Assembly: GCF_016924645.1 (NCBI RefSeq)
Contig: NZ_JAFFJV010000016.1
Span: 1 to 64,000, forward strand
From: Rufibacter psychrotolerans
GTDB lineage: Bacteria; Bacteroidota; Bacteroidia; Cytophagales; Hymenobacteraceae
DNA length: 64,000 nucleotides
Reading direction: 5' to 3'
This document shows positions 1-9,229 of this stretch, in pieces. Position numbers and translations under genes: made by a program. The stretch's first letter is position 1. Each line of letters starts with the position of its first letter. Below the pieces are notes generated by a model, which was given only the letters and a program-made list of their open reading frames with translations, did no database searches and had not been told where the DNA came from.

Positions 1-21
1 CGAGAATCTTCCGTTCTGCAA
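1..21 (-). promoter_or_regulatory. Sixth tandem promoter, -33 half only
   Basis: Positions 14-21, read on the minus strand, give TTGCAGAA, matching the -33 box of the five complete promoters to its right. At the constant 22 bp offset its -7 box would fall at -8 to -1, just outside the window. Transcription would run left, off the window. Confidence 0.5.
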
Positions 22-108
22 ACCCTCAGCGGCTTTTTTTTCTTTCTTTTTTTTCTCCCCGAACCTGTCGTCCTGGCCTATTCCCTGGCTTCGTTTCCGA
101 AGCGGGTG

Positions 109-138
109 CAAAGGTAAGAAACTCTTTTCGCTTTGCAA
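109..138 (-). promoter_or_regulatory. Tandem promoter copy 1
   Basis: On the minus strand this is TTGCAAAG (131-138), 14 further bases, then TACCTTTG (109-116). That is TTG-N19-TAnnTTTG, the Bacteroidota housekeeping sigma consensus. An A-rich tract (about 140-160, minus strand) sits directly upstream like an UP element. Predicted start near position 102-104, transcribing left. Confidence 0.75.
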
Positions 139-201
139 CTCTTTTTTTTTTATTTTTTTTCTTCCGCCCAACCGGCGAAAGCCCCCCCTCGGAAGGGGCT
201 G

Positions 202-231
202 CAAAGGTAAGAACACTTCCGCTCTTTGCAA
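202..231 (-). promoter_or_regulatory. Tandem promoter copy 2
   Basis: Boxes at 224-231 (TTGCAAAG) and 202-209 (TACCTTTG), with the same 22 bp offset as the other copies. The start-site side carries CCCCTTCC, as in copies 3 to 5. It lies 93 bp from copy 1. Confidence 0.75.
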
Positions 232-303
232 GCAACCCTCAGGATTTTTTTCAAGCTTTCCCCTGCCCAACCGGCAGGGAAACCCTCCTTTCGGAAGGGG
301 CTG

Positions 304-333
304 CAAAGGTAAGCAGAACTTCCCGCTTTGCAA
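304..333 (-). promoter_or_regulatory. Tandem promoter copy 3
   Basis: Boxes at 326-333 (TTGCAAAG) and 304-311 (TACCTTTG). The A-rich tract at about 334-350 is followed by a GC-rich inverted repeat (351-370). It lies 102 bp from copy 2. Confidence 0.75.
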
Positions 334-393
334 CTTTTTTTCATTTTTTTCTTCCGCCCGGCCGGCGGAACAACCTCCTTATCGGAAGGGCTG

Positions 394-423
394 CAAAGGT
401 AAGAAGCTCCTTTCACTTTGCAA
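394..423 (-). promoter_or_regulatory. Tandem promoter copy 4
   Basis: Boxes at 416-423 (TTGCAAAG) and 394-401 (TACCTTTG). It lies 90 bp from copy 3, with the same flanking order: A-tract, hairpin, CCCTTCCGAT. Confidence 0.75.
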
Positions 424-485
424 GCACTTTTTTCTTATTTTTTCTCCGCCCATTCGGCGGAGCAACCTCCTTATCGGAAGGGCTG

Positions 486-515
486 CAAAGGTAGCGAACT
501 ATTCCGGGACCGCAA
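486..515 (-). promoter_or_regulatory. Tandem promoter copy 5, outermost
   Basis: The -7 box TACCTTTG (486-493) is intact. The -33 box is reduced to TTGCGGTC (508-515), and the A-tract upstream is shorter (531-538). The outermost copy is therefore the most diverged. It lies 92 bp from copy 4. Confidence 0.65.
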
Positions 516-953
516 GGGGGCGGGGCGAACTTTTTTTCTACCCGAACCCGCCTGGGCTTAGGCCGCGGCGGGGGGCTTCCCGGCCGGCGCCTAGGCAAGA
601 ACCAAACCTGATGCCCCGAAGTTCAACCGGGAGCAGTTTTTTTCAAGGCTTTCTCCCTTTGGCCAGTCCCCACCCCGCGGCCGGGCTCCAGAGGTGCTGG
701 CGGCGGCGGGGACGAGGGATTGGCCTACTCCGTTACGCCCATCCGTCGGCAGCAGACGCTCCGTTTTTAGGCCGTTTCCAGGAAAACACGCCTAAAACCT
801 CTAGAACTTCTGGGTATCTGTCCGAAGTTCGAATACTATGTCCTCTAAGTGTTGGTTAATCCTTTTTTGTAGTGAGCAATACATAAGAGTAGGAACGAAA
901 ATCCAACACTCCTCTTTATAGTAGTACATAACAGTTATAGCAAAGTAGGAAAT
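516..953. other. Intergenic stretch without a gene
   Basis: GC-rich to about 720, AT-rich after 830. Apart from one copy of the dispersed palindrome (763-798) I see nothing. The short open frames here have no recognisable protein character. Confidence 0.5.
763..798. repeat. Dispersed intergenic palindrome, copy 1
   Basis: Left arm GTTTTTAGGC, centre TTTCCAGGAAAA, right arm GCCTAAAAC. The only copy left of the polysaccharide locus. Confidence 0.7.
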
Positions 954-987
954 AAAAAAGGGAGAGCAGTTCTGCTCTCCCTTTTTT
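954..987. terminator. Bidirectional terminator after the TIG lipoprotein gene
   Basis: Stem GGGAGAGCAG (960-969) pairs with CTGCTCTCCC (972-981). An A-run on the left and a T-run on the right make it usable in both directions. It lies 25 nt beyond the stop of the minus-strand gene that ends at 1006. Confidence 0.8.
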
Positions 988-1005
988 ATAAGCATTCCCC
1001 ATCTA

Positions 1006-3048
1006 CTATCTCAAACCTAAATCATCAATATAGAACGTGTTGGGAATAGTTCCTTGATTTTTGATCAGGAACTCATCTACACCAGATGAGATGTTGCCAA
1101 AGTTACTTAGCGGGATTTGAACAACAGTGTACTCACCTTCTACCAAATCAAACGCCTGTTCACCGGTAAAGGATCCATTGCCAAGCTTGAATTGAATAGC
1201 AGCTCTGGTATTGGCTGTCCCTTTTACGTAGAGTACGATATGGGTGAAACCATTAGCAAAGTTTGGCGAATTAGGCTTTAACTGGATAGTGCCAGATGCT
1301 CCGGAAAATGTTATTTTGAAAGATTTAGAACCTCTTTTAACATTGGTCGCATTATCTAAGTCCTGTACATCTACTCCGTTGTAACCATTCCATTTAGCCC
1401 AACCACTAGCTAGGGCGTCATCGTAAATGTACTCACTGATGGTTGGAGCCGCGGCGCCAACGGTAGCTTCTTGGGTTGTCTCAATTTCGGTATTGGTGTG
1501 AGTAACCAAAATTAGCTTTCCTGTTCTAGCCCCTGTCGGCACCATCAAGATTATCTGATTTTCAGACTGGGTTAAGAAGTTTGTCACCACTGAGTTGCCA
1601 GTGAACTTAACTGACTTCACCAAATTCAGGTTTGATCCATTGATTGTCAAATAAGAACCGGGTGCTACAGGCGTTGGTGTGATACTGGATACAGTTGGCA
1701 TTACCACTGATACTTCAGGGGCTTCTACCACATAACCGGAGGCTAAGGTAAATTTAAGCGCACCTGTTTTGGCAGTAGTTGGCACCGTTACCTGTAATCT
1801 AGTAGCATTTTGGTTTAAGAACGTAGCAACTTTGGTAGTCATGCCACCAAACGTAATATCCTGTATAAGATCTAAGTTAGTACCATTGATAGTTAAGGTT
1901 CCGTTAGGCGCCACAACTGCTGGTGAATAAGAACTTACAGATGGCAACAATACATTGAAGTTGCCGGCAGAGGCTACGGTAAAATCATGCATCGTTTTGT
2001 AGCCGAGAGCTCCCGGTCCTGCCATTGCCGGCACGGCAACTACAATCTGGGTTTCAGACTGGCTAACAAAGTTTGCCCTAGCTACTCTAAAGTCTCCTGG
2101 GAAAGTAAGTTCCTTAATCTTGTCCAGATCAGTACCTGTAATGGTGGTATTCTGATTGTGTCTAACAGTTGTAATACCAGAGATAACCGGCAACGTAACA
2201 GTAATAGTCTGCGTAGGTTTAACCTCTACCATTGAGCCCTTAGTAACCAGGGTAAGTGCACCGTTAGTAGCATTGGTGGGCACTTTAAGGGTAATCGCCG
2301 TTGCCGATTGGCTTTCAAAGGTAACTACATTGCTCCCACCCGGGAACCTAACCTGCCCTACCAAATCTAAATTTGCTCCATTGATGGTTAACACTTCATC
2401 ATGCCGAATAGCGGCAGGCGATAAGCTTGTCACCGTTGGCAAGGTTACAATCAACTCATTCTCAGTTTCAAGAAAGGTAGGATCCTCCCCTCCACCGTAA
2501 ATTATCAATTTACCGGTTTTAGCATTTGCCGGCACCTGAAGTTGAATCTGGGTTGGCGTTTGATTGATAAACTGTTTTACCGTTTCATTGCCAAATCCCA
2601 CGCTATCTACCCACGTCAACTTGGTTCCGGTGATCGTGATGGTGGCTCCTGGCCTGGCTTCTGCAGTTACGTTGGTAATGGTGATGGGCACGTTAAAGCT
2701 TAGAACAGTCTTGGACACAACATCGTCTCCCCCGCTCACTTTTAAGGTCACCATACCTTCCATGGCTTCCTCTGGCACGGTCAGCCTGATCAATTCAGAG
2801 GTGTGCTCAATAAACTGCGCCTTGGCAACAGTTGCTCCCTGAAACTGAATGGATTCAACTTTATTAAGATTATGTCCTATAAAGCGAATCTCCTCCCCGT
2901 GCTTAGCACCAGTGGGGCCGAAACTTAACAGTTCCACCTGCCCCCCGTTTGGGGAGTTCTCATCATCATCTCCGCACGAAGACAGGAATCCTATGGAGAA
3001 TACAAGCAGGGCAAGTAGTGCTAACCTGATCTTATAAAGGTTTTTCAT
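1006..3048 (-). CDS. IPT/TIG-repeat surface lipoprotein, probable glycan-binding protein
   Basis: The 680-residue protein has a lipoprotein signal (lipobox LSSC, Cys at about 25) followed by an Asp-rich linker (GDDDEN), which in Bacteroidota favours export to the cell surface. Six IPT/TIG immunoglobulin-like repeats follow between about residues 38 and 530, each with a GxNLxxVxxVxF-type core. A C-terminal beta-rich domain of about 140 residues ends in FYIDDLGLR, resembling the carbohydrate-binding domains at the end of SusE/SGBP-like proteins. It is the last gene of the SusC/SusD operon, 18 bp after the preceding lipoprotein. I infer that the TIG stalk holds a glycan-binding domain away from the cell for the SusC/D importer. 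The ligand cannot be read from sequence. Confidence 0.82.
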   Translation of the reverse strand: MKNLYKIRLALLALLVFSIGFLSSCGDDDENSPNGGQVELLSFGPTGAKHGEEIRFIGHNLNKVESIQFQGATVAKAQFIEHTSELIRLTVPEEAMEGMVTLKVSGGDDVVSKTVLSFNVPITITNVTAEARPGATITITGTKLTWVDSVGFGNETVKQFINQTPTQIQLQVPANAKTGKLIIYGGGEDPTFLETENELIVTLPTVTSLSPAAIRHDEVLTINGANLDLVGQVRFPGGSNVVTFESQSATAITLKVPTNATNGALTLVTKGSMVEVKPTQTITVTLPVISGITTVRHNQNTTITGTDLDKIKELTFPGDFRVARANFVSQSETQIVVAVPAMAGPGALGYKTMHDFTVASAGNFNVLLPSVSSYSPAVVAPNGTLTINGTNLDLIQDITFGGMTTKVATFLNQNATRLQVTVPTTAKTGALKFTLASGYVVEAPEVSVVMPTVSSITPTPVAPGSYLTINGSNLNLVKSVKFTGNSVVTNFLTQSENQIILMVPTGARTGKLILVTHTNTEIETTQEATVGAAAPTISEYIYDDALASGWAKWNGYNGVDVQDLDNATNVKRGSKSFKITFSGASGTIQLKPNSPNFANGFTHIVLYVKGTANTRAAIQFKLGNGSFTGEQAFDLVEGEYTVVQIPLSNFGNISSGVDEFLIKNQGTIPNTFYIDDLGLR

Positions 3049-3066
3049 ACGTAGTGCTTTCTTAAA

Positions 3067-4230
3067 TTAAGGATTAACATTAGGTACTACCCGTACATTG
3101 TCTAACCCGAACTGAGCCGCTGTACCTGGTCCTACAAAGTGGAAGGAAACTGCATAGCCATTTGGGTTGTAGGTGAATGTATTACCACCTGCATTGTTGG
3201 CCGCATAGATTTCCTCAAAAGGAATGCTAACTGTCTCCCACTTGTTCTTGGTATCAATATTTGGCTCCCATGTGTAAGCGGCTTTGTCTCTGTCCCCAGG
3301 TCCACCGGTTCCGAAGAAAATCCGGGCACCGTTGTACACCAGGGGGACCTCTGTGTTTATCTCAAATTTGAGGCTATACTTGCTAGGGTTGGCAAAAGCA
3401 TCTTCCGGGATATTTTTTGTCTTCTGCTTGATTGTACCATCTCCTACCCAAGCCTCAAACCAGCCACCGGTGTTCTCCTTATTAATGCGTAAGAATTTTC
3501 CGTTGATGCCCGAAATCTTATCATCTCCAGCAATAATAAAATCTTTACCATGCCACCAGCCATTGAAGTCTGTGTCTTCATAATCAGCAATAATGTTGCG
3601 ATTATCACGGAACCAGAAATCTGATTCGGTTGCCCCAAAATTAGAAGTGATGGTGACAGGACCGGGCTGGGCTCCTTGTGGCACTCTTACTTCAAGGGTA
3701 TTATCATCCTTGACAGAAACTACTTCCCCTTCTACCCCACCAGTAAAAGTTACCTTTAACGGTTCGTAAAAGAAATCTCCCACAATGGTTGCAATTTCAC
3801 CCGTAGCCACATATTCACTCACCATTCTATCAATTCTTGGTTCGCTGATATCTACCGTGAAATCATGCGTCAGCTCTTCGCCGCTGGAGAAAACAAGCCT
3901 CATTTTATTGGTAACCTCAGTAGGAATCTGAGACGGAACCCTTACAATGATGGTATTATTGGTGATATAAGTGGGAGTTAAAGCAGCTGGTTGGTCATTG
4001 AACCAAAGCTCCCGAACATTTCCCAGGTTCTGCCCAACAATAGCAATCAGGCTACCCTGACCCGCCTTCGTAATGAGAGAGTCTGCAGAAGCAGGCCTGG
4101 TTACCCTAATGTAGCTTATCATGGGTCTCCCTCCGTTCTCAAGATCGTCATCTTCGGAACAGCCCGTAAATACTCCTGCCATCGCAAAAGCGATGAAAAG
4201 GAATAACAAGGTTTTTAAACTTGATTTCAT
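3067..4230 (-). CDS. Surface glycan-binding lipoprotein (SGBP-B-like)
   Basis: The protein has 387 residues, with a lipobox ending in TGC (Cys about 24) and an acidic SEDDD linker. Two IPT/TIG-like domains occupy about residues 37-205. The C-terminal region (about 210-387), starting near NIIADYEDTDFNGWW, resembles the glycan-binding domain of SGBP-B proteins from xyloglucan and related loci. It is rich in Trp and Tyr, as expected of a sugar-binding face. The gene sits 52 bp after susD and 18 bp before the TIG lipoprotein gene. The general role is well supported by domain order and position; the xyloglucan ligand is an inference from the GH31 and GH95-like neighbours. Confidence 0.8.
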   Translation of the reverse strand: MKSSLKTLLFLFIAFAMAGVFTGCSEDDDLENGGRPMISYIRVTRPASADSLITKAGQGSLIAIVGQNLGNVRELWFNDQPAALTPTYITNNTIIVRVPSQIPTEVTNKMRLVFSSGEELTHDFTVDISEPRIDRMVSEYVATGEIATIVGDFFYEPLKVTFTGGVEGEVVSVKDDNTLEVRVPQGAQPGPVTITSNFGATESDFWFRDNRNIIADYEDTDFNGWWHGKDFIIAGDDKISGINGKFLRINKENTGGWFEAWVGDGTIKQKTKNIPEDAFANPSKYSLKFEINTEVPLVYNGARIFFGTGGPGDRDKAAYTWEPNIDTKNKWETVSIPFEEIYAANNAGGNTFTYNPNGYAVSFHFVGPGTAAQFGLDNVRVVPNVNP

Positions 4231-4282
4231 ATGGTTAATTTTTTCTGTACTTGAATAAATTTATCCTTTTCCCCTAACGGTG

Positions 4283-5977
4283 TTAATCTTTGAACACGTA
4301 AGGCACCGGGTCATTTCTCAAATTTGGAGCTTGGCTTAGTTCCACATCGGGGATTGGAAGCTGGAAGTTCCCAGAGTTGGCAGTGGCAGTTCTCTCATTA
4401 GAGGTTGCACTCTTGGTGAAAGTCCAGCCGGTGGGGTTAGGCATACGATCTGGTCTAATCAGGAATATCTCCCGGTCCTGGCTCTTAATGATGTCGTAAG
4501 CCTTCTGTGGATTGGAGTAATGCAGCCTCACTAAGTCATACCAGATCAAACCTTCCACTGCAAATTCCTTGGCGCGCTCCTCAAAGATGTCATCCCAGGT
4601 AAGCGGGCCCTCAAAGGGAGCTAACCCTGCCCGGGTATGCACTTTATTGAAGTACTCCAGCGCTTTGGCATCTGTAGTGGACGCACTGCTCCCTAAAGCC
4701 GCCTCGGCATAAATCAGGTACATCTCGGCCAACCTTAACATGTACGTGTTGTTAGGATATCTTTGCTGCGTAGCCTGCCCGCCAACGTCCCTTGCTTTCC
4801 CCACCACATACTTCTTAACGTTAGCGTAGCTAAAGTCATCATTAGCCCCCGGAGCTGGGAAGACTAACTCTTGTAAAAACTCTTTACCGGCTGCGTCTCT
4901 GGCAGTTTGCGAGATTTCTGGGTAATGAGCACCAGGCAGCATGAAGGTTGCCTTGAGCCGTTGGTCAAGGGTGAAACCAGGCCTTGTACCGTTATCCCGA
5001 ATCAGGCCATCATAAAGGCTCAGCATCCACCAGGAGGCACTAAGGTCACCTCCCCATCCATCTGACCCAGCGGCAATGTCATTGCTGTAATTGAGCTGCG
5101 AAACCATGGTGTTGGCATACCCATACTCAGAGGTAAACACCCATTGCTGCTCAAACAAGGATTCATTATTGTTGTCATAAGGCCAACGGAACAAATCTGC
5201 ATAGTTAGGCAGGAGGCTCTTACCGCTCATGGTAATAACCCGCTCAGAAAGCTCCTTGGCGCGGTTCAGGTGCTCCTGCTTCAACGTACCGCCGCTTGAC
5301 TCCACCCCCGCTCTGGTTAGGTACACCTTGGCAAGCATACCTTCAGCAGACCAGTTTGTGATTCTACCCGGCTGAACTGGGGTGGCAGGCAGGTTGGCAG
5401 CGGCAAACTGCAGGTCTCTGGTAATAAACTCCCAAACGGTCTCCACGGTATTCCGGGCTACCTCAGGGTTATTCAACAGTTCCAGATTGTTCTCAATGAT
5501 AGGAACGGGCCCATAATTAGAAACCAGGAAGAAGTACGCCATGGCACGCATGAACCTTGCCTCTGCAATGGCGTGATTTTTTATCTCCTGGCTCACAGCA
5601 TCGCCCGCGTACCTGTTCACGTTCTGAATGAGCGTGTTGGCCTGACCAACTACAACATAAAAGGATCTGTACGCTTCCACATTGGAGACGTCAACCCCCG
5701 ACGTGCGAAACATTACATCATTCTTGAACACATCATAGAATCCCCGCTGCAGAGTACCTCCCCTAACATCGCCAAGTGCCCAATAGCTTTTATCAACGTA
5801 GTCTTTCCAAACCACCGTGTACAGGGGAGCCGAAGCCGCCAACACCTGATCATTGGTTTTAAAGAAGTTAGCGTCTACTAAGGTATCTTGGGGAGGTCTT
5901 TCAAGGAATTCAGGTTCACAGCCAGAGAAGGCAGACAATGCTGCAAAAGCGGCCAGATATAGATATTTATTTTTCAT
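4283..5977 (-). CDS. susD: RagB/SusD family nutrient-uptake lipoprotein
   Basis: The protein has 564 residues, usual for SusD. The lipobox AFSGC gives an acylated Cys near residue 19, followed by the family-typical EPEFLERPPQDTL. The N-terminal TPR-like part contains EARFMRAMAYFFLV. The C-terminal SusD part contains MLRLAEMYLIYAEA and ends in PIPDVELSQAPNLRNDP, both strong family signatures. It forms the surface lid over the SusC channel and helps capture the oligosaccharide. It lies 18 bp downstream of susC and is almost certainly co-transcribed. Confidence 0.95.
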   Translation of the reverse strand: MKNKYLYLAAFAALSAFSGCEPEFLERPPQDTLVDANFFKTNDQVLAASAPLYTVVWKDYVDKSYWALGDVRGGTLQRGFYDVFKNDVMFRTSGVDVSNVEAYRSFYVVVGQANTLIQNVNRYAGDAVSQEIKNHAIAEARFMRAMAYFFLVSNYGPVPIIENNLELLNNPEVARNTVETVWEFITRDLQFAAANLPATPVQPGRITNWSAEGMLAKVYLTRAGVESSGGTLKQEHLNRAKELSERVITMSGKSLLPNYADLFRWPYDNNNESLFEQQWVFTSEYGYANTMVSQLNYSNDIAAGSDGWGGDLSASWWMLSLYDGLIRDNGTRPGFTLDQRLKATFMLPGAHYPEISQTARDAAGKEFLQELVFPAPGANDDFSYANVKKYVVGKARDVGGQATQQRYPNNTYMLRLAEMYLIYAEAALGSSASTTDAKALEYFNKVHTRAGLAPFEGPLTWDDIFEERAKEFAVEGLIWYDLVRLHYSNPQKAYDIIKSQDREIFLIRPDRMPNPTGWTFTKSATSNERTATANSGNFQLPIPDVELSQAPNLRNDPVPYVFKD

Positions 5978-5995
5978 TTTGCTTGAAGAATTACA

Positions 5996-8900
5996 TTAGA
6001 AATCAATACCAATGTTCACTGAGTAAACAGGGGTTAATGGGTAGCGGCCATAGTCCACCCCAATAGCGGCATTATTTGCGTTTTCCAGCCCACCAACGTG
6101 AGAACCAACCTCCGGATCATATCCTGAGTAGTCTGTGATGGTCCAAATGTTCTGTGCACTTACACCAATTCTGGCACCTTTGATGTATTTCTGACGACCA
6201 ACCAGGGAAGTAGGCAGGTTGTAGGTCAGGGTTACGTTCTTAAGTCTTACAAATGACCCATCTTCTACATACTTGTTTGTGTGACGGTTAAAGTTGTTGT
6301 TTCTGTTACCGCCAGACATTCTAGCCACAGTAGTTCCAGGATTTAACAGGTAAGGGTTGCCTTGCGCATCAAGCCCTACTCTGGCGTAGTCTAACGCCCC
6401 TACAAACAGGTTCCTACCCAGGTTGATGTTATTAGGGTTGGTGTTTTCATTACGCATCCAGTTGTAGATGTCATTACCAAAGGTACCGGTGATCAAGACG
6501 CTAAGATCAAAGCCCTTGTAGGAGAAGTTATTGGTGAAGCCGGCGAAAAACTTAGGCCAAGGATTACCAATGAAGGTTTGGTCATAGCTGTCAATTTTAC
6601 CATCTGGCTGCCCCTGCGGGCCACTGATGTCGCGGTACTTCACGTCACCTACCCACACGCTGTTGGGGGCAATTGGAATGAGATCTCCGTTGTTGTCTGC
6701 AGGACGAGGGCTACTTTCCAGCTCCTCCAGACTCTGGAAGATGCCATCCTCTATATACCCCCAGAACATCCAGGGAGCCTGGCCTACCACGGTACGCTGT
6801 GACCACAGGTTCCACTCTCTGGTGGTTCTGTTTAAGATACTGTTCTCAGTAGAAAGACCGGTTACCTCTGTTTTGAAGTGCGAGATATTGAAGTTTGATG
6901 ACCATTTAAACTGGCCATTGTCCACGTTCACGGTGTTCAAGGCGAAGCTCCAGCCCTTATTCTGAAGGGAGCCAATGTTTACGGTTGGCGGGCCAACCGA
7001 GCCGCTACCGCTAGTACCCATATAGATAGGCAAGCTCGCCTCAAGGATCAGGTTATCGGTGTTTTTAACAAAGTAGTCTGCCTCCAGCTGAATACGGTTC
7101 TCAAACAAGCCCAGGTTGATACCAATGTTGTTTGTTTTGGTTTCCTCCCACTGGAAGTTAGGGTTAGGATATCTGTTTGGTATAAAGCTGGTTCCTCCGC
7201 CAAAGGCGGAAGGTCCGGTTAAGAGGGTACCGTAGATTGCGCCACCACCCCGGGCATTGCTACCGGTTAAACCAATCTCATATCTCAGTCTCAGGTCACT
7301 TACGAAGGGCACATTGAAGAACTTCTCTTCAGAAACCCTCCAGGCAGCGGACACTGACGGGAAGTAACCCCATTTGTTCTCTGGACCGAAGAACACAGAA
7401 CCATCGGCCCGGAAGGCTGCCTGAATAATGTAACGGTCACCAAAGTTGTAGTTAATACGACCCAGGTAAGACTCCATTGCCCAGTCACCATGACCACCAT
7501 TCGCCACACTAGTCAGGATGGCACCCGCGTTCAGGTCAATCACATCATTGGTCTGGAAACCGCGTCTCTGCCCGGAGAGGTTTCTCCATTGAGACTCCTG
7601 CGACTCGTGCGTGGCCATTACGTTAATGCTGTGCTGCCCGAAGGTTCTCTGGTACTGGAGCATTTGGTTCCAGTTCCAATAAGTACCCAAGTTGTGGCTA
7701 TTGTCTAATTGCGCCTCATCGCGTCTTTGATAACCAAACTGGTAGGTTGGTTGGAAGAAAGTTGAATTAGAGAAGTTCACGTTTCCGTTGAAGGAAGTAC
7801 GGAACTCCAAGCCTTCCAGAATCTTGAAGCCCAGGTTAACACCACCCAAGACTTGTCTTCTGGTAAGCTCATTGGTAATGATGCTAGCCAGACCAATGGG
7901 GTTAGCCGGGGTAAAAATCTCAGACTGGTTAGTGGCCGTTACCGTTCCGCCACCAAAAGTTCCGTTGATGTTTCTAACCGGAATGTGCGGAGGCAACTGG
8001 AGGGCAGTTGAAATCAGGTTTGACTGGGTAGAGGCTAGTCTCTCGTTAGTTTGGGCAAAGTTGAAGTTACCGCCAATGGTCAGCCATTTTTTTGCCTGGT
8101 TGTCTAAGTTCAGACGTATTGAGTAACGGTCAAACCCAGATCCCAGGGCAATACCTTCCTGGTCCATATACTCCCCAGACAAATAGTACGTAGTTTTTTC
8201 ACTACCGCCACTAAGGCTGAGTTGGTGCTTTTGCATGGGCGCACTGTTGAAAAGCTCGTTCTGCCAGTCAGTTCCTTCACCTAACAGCGAAGGATCCAGG
8301 AACTCTTCTCTAACAGCACCACCGGCAAGCGCCTTGTACTCATTCTCCATTTGGGCATACTGCCGCAGATTCATCACCTTCTGTCTTTCTGGGGCCGTCT
8401 GAATGCTGTGCAGATATCCGTAGTTCAGGCGAATCTCACCAGATTTACCACGTTTGGTGGTAATGAGTACCACCCCGTTAGTTCCTCTTGAACCATATAC
8501 CGCGGTAGCCGAAGGACCTTGCAACACTTCCATGCTCTCAATATCTGCCGGGTTGATGGCCGACAAAGGATTTGCGCCAGAAGCTGAGTTGGTGGGTTGA
8601 ATCTGCACACCGTCTATCACGTAAAGAGGCTCATTGGTACCACCAAGTGTACTTACCCCTCTAATGTTTACAGAGATGCCACCCCCTGGCGCTCCAGTGT
8701 TTTGGGTAACGTATACTCCGGGCGCTCTACCCTGAATAGCCTGCTCAATGGTTGTGTTTACGGTGCGCTCCATCTCTACCGCGCTGATAGTTGTCTGAGC
8801 ACCGGTGATGTCGTTTCTTCTCAGTTCACCATAACCGGTCACTACCACCTCGTTCAATGTTTGAGCGTCTTCTCGTAGACTCACATTGATGGTAGATCTA

Positions 8901-9229
8901 TCTCCTACTGCCACCTCCTGGGAAACATAGCCAATGAACGTAACCACCAGAACATCATTACTGGTAGCCTCCAGGGAAAAGTTACCGTTGGCATCAGTAG
9001 AAGCACCGTTGGTTGTGCCCTTCACCACCACGCTAACCCCTGGCATTCCCGTATTGTCAACGGCCGAGGTTACTCTGCCAGTGATGGTTCTTCTGGCGCC
9101 CTGGGCCAGACCATCATAAGCATGGAGAACGATAGCCATAAGTAGGACTATCACCTTCCATGCTGTTCTGGACTTTAAGGCAAGATTACTGGTTAGGTAA
9201 TCTTTTTCTGTGTAAAAGTTTTTAGTCAT
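5996..9229 (-). CDS. susC: SusC/RagA family TonB-linked outer-membrane transporter
   Basis: I place the start at 9229 (MTKNFYTEKDYL), which gives about 1077 residues. An in-frame ATG at 9295 would add 22 residues that look unlike a signal. A hydrophobic segment (AWKVIVLLMAIVLH) ending near GLAQ is the signal peptide. A carboxypeptidase-regulatory-like domain (ITGRVTSAVDNTGMPG) follows, then the TonB box region LNEVVVTGYG, the plug domain (QAIQGRAPGVYV, VIDGVQ, SATAVYGSRGTNGVVLITTK) and a long beta barrel ending in Phe. It takes up oligosaccharide held by SusD, powered by TonB. It is the first gene of the four-gene import operon. No N-terminal FecR/STN extension is present, so it probably does not signal to an anti-sigma factor itself. 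Confidence 0.95.
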   Translation of the reverse strand: MTKNFYTEKDYLTSNLALKSRTAWKVIVLLMAIVLHAYDGLAQGARRTITGRVTSAVDNTGMPGVSVVVKGTTNGASTDANGNFSLEATSNDVLVVTFIGYVSQEVAVGDRSTINVSLREDAQTLNEVVVTGYGELRRNDITGAQTTISAVEMERTVNTTIEQAIQGRAPGVYVTQNTGAPGGGISVNIRGVSTLGGTNEPLYVIDGVQIQPTNSASGANPLSAINPADIESMEVLQGPSATAVYGSRGTNGVVLITTKRGKSGEIRLNYGYLHSIQTAPERQKVMNLRQYAQMENEYKALAGGAVREEFLDPSLLGEGTDWQNELFNSAPMQKHQLSLSGGSEKTTYYLSGEYMDQEGIALGSGFDRYSIRLNLDNQAKKWLTIGGNFNFAQTNERLASTQSNLISTALQLPPHIPVRNINGTFGGGTVTATNQSEIFTPANPIGLASIITNELTRRQVLGGVNLGFKILEGLEFRTSFNGNVNFSNSTFFQPTYQFGYQRRDEAQLDNSHNLGTYWNWNQMLQYQRTFGQHSINVMATHESQESQWRNLSGQRRGFQTNDVIDLNAGAILTSVANGGHGDWAMESYLGRINYNFGDRYIIQAAFRADGSVFFGPENKWGYFPSVSAAWRVSEEKFFNVPFVSDLRLRYEIGLTGSNARGGGAIYGTLLTGPSAFGGGTSFIPNRYPNPNFQWEETKTNNIGINLGLFENRIQLEADYFVKNTDNLILEASLPIYMGTSGSGSVGPPTVNIGSLQNKGWSFALNTVNVDNGQFKWSSNFNISHFKTEVTGLSTENSILNRTTREWNLWSQRTVVGQAPWMFWGYIEDGIFQSLEELESSPRPADNNGDLIPIAPNSVWVGDVKYRDISGPQGQPDGKIDSYDQTFIGNPWPKFFAGFTNNFSYKGFDLSVLITGTFGNDIYNWMRNENTNPNNINLGRNLFVGALDYARVGLDAQGNPYLLNPGTTVARMSGGNRNNNFNRHTNKYVEDGSFVRLKNVTLTYNLPTSLVGRQKYIKGARIGVSAQNIWTITDYSGYDPEVGSHVGGLENANNAAIGVDYGRYPLTPVYSVNIGIDF

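Noticed and set aside
107..493. Regularly spaced repeats at the left edge as a CRISPR array
   Set aside because: Spacing between copies varies (90-102 bp), the between-copy sequence is itself repeated, and the conserved parts are exact -33 and -7 promoter boxes.
831..841. GTTCGAATAC as a tRNA T-loop
   Set aside because: No acceptor stem, anticodon arm or D-arm could be fitted around it.
611..859. 82-codon plus-strand frame
   Set aside because: It crosses a dispersed palindrome and has no protein-like pattern.
801..995. 64-codon minus-strand frame
   Set aside because: It begins upstream of and runs through the intergenic terminator at 954-987 and has no family features.
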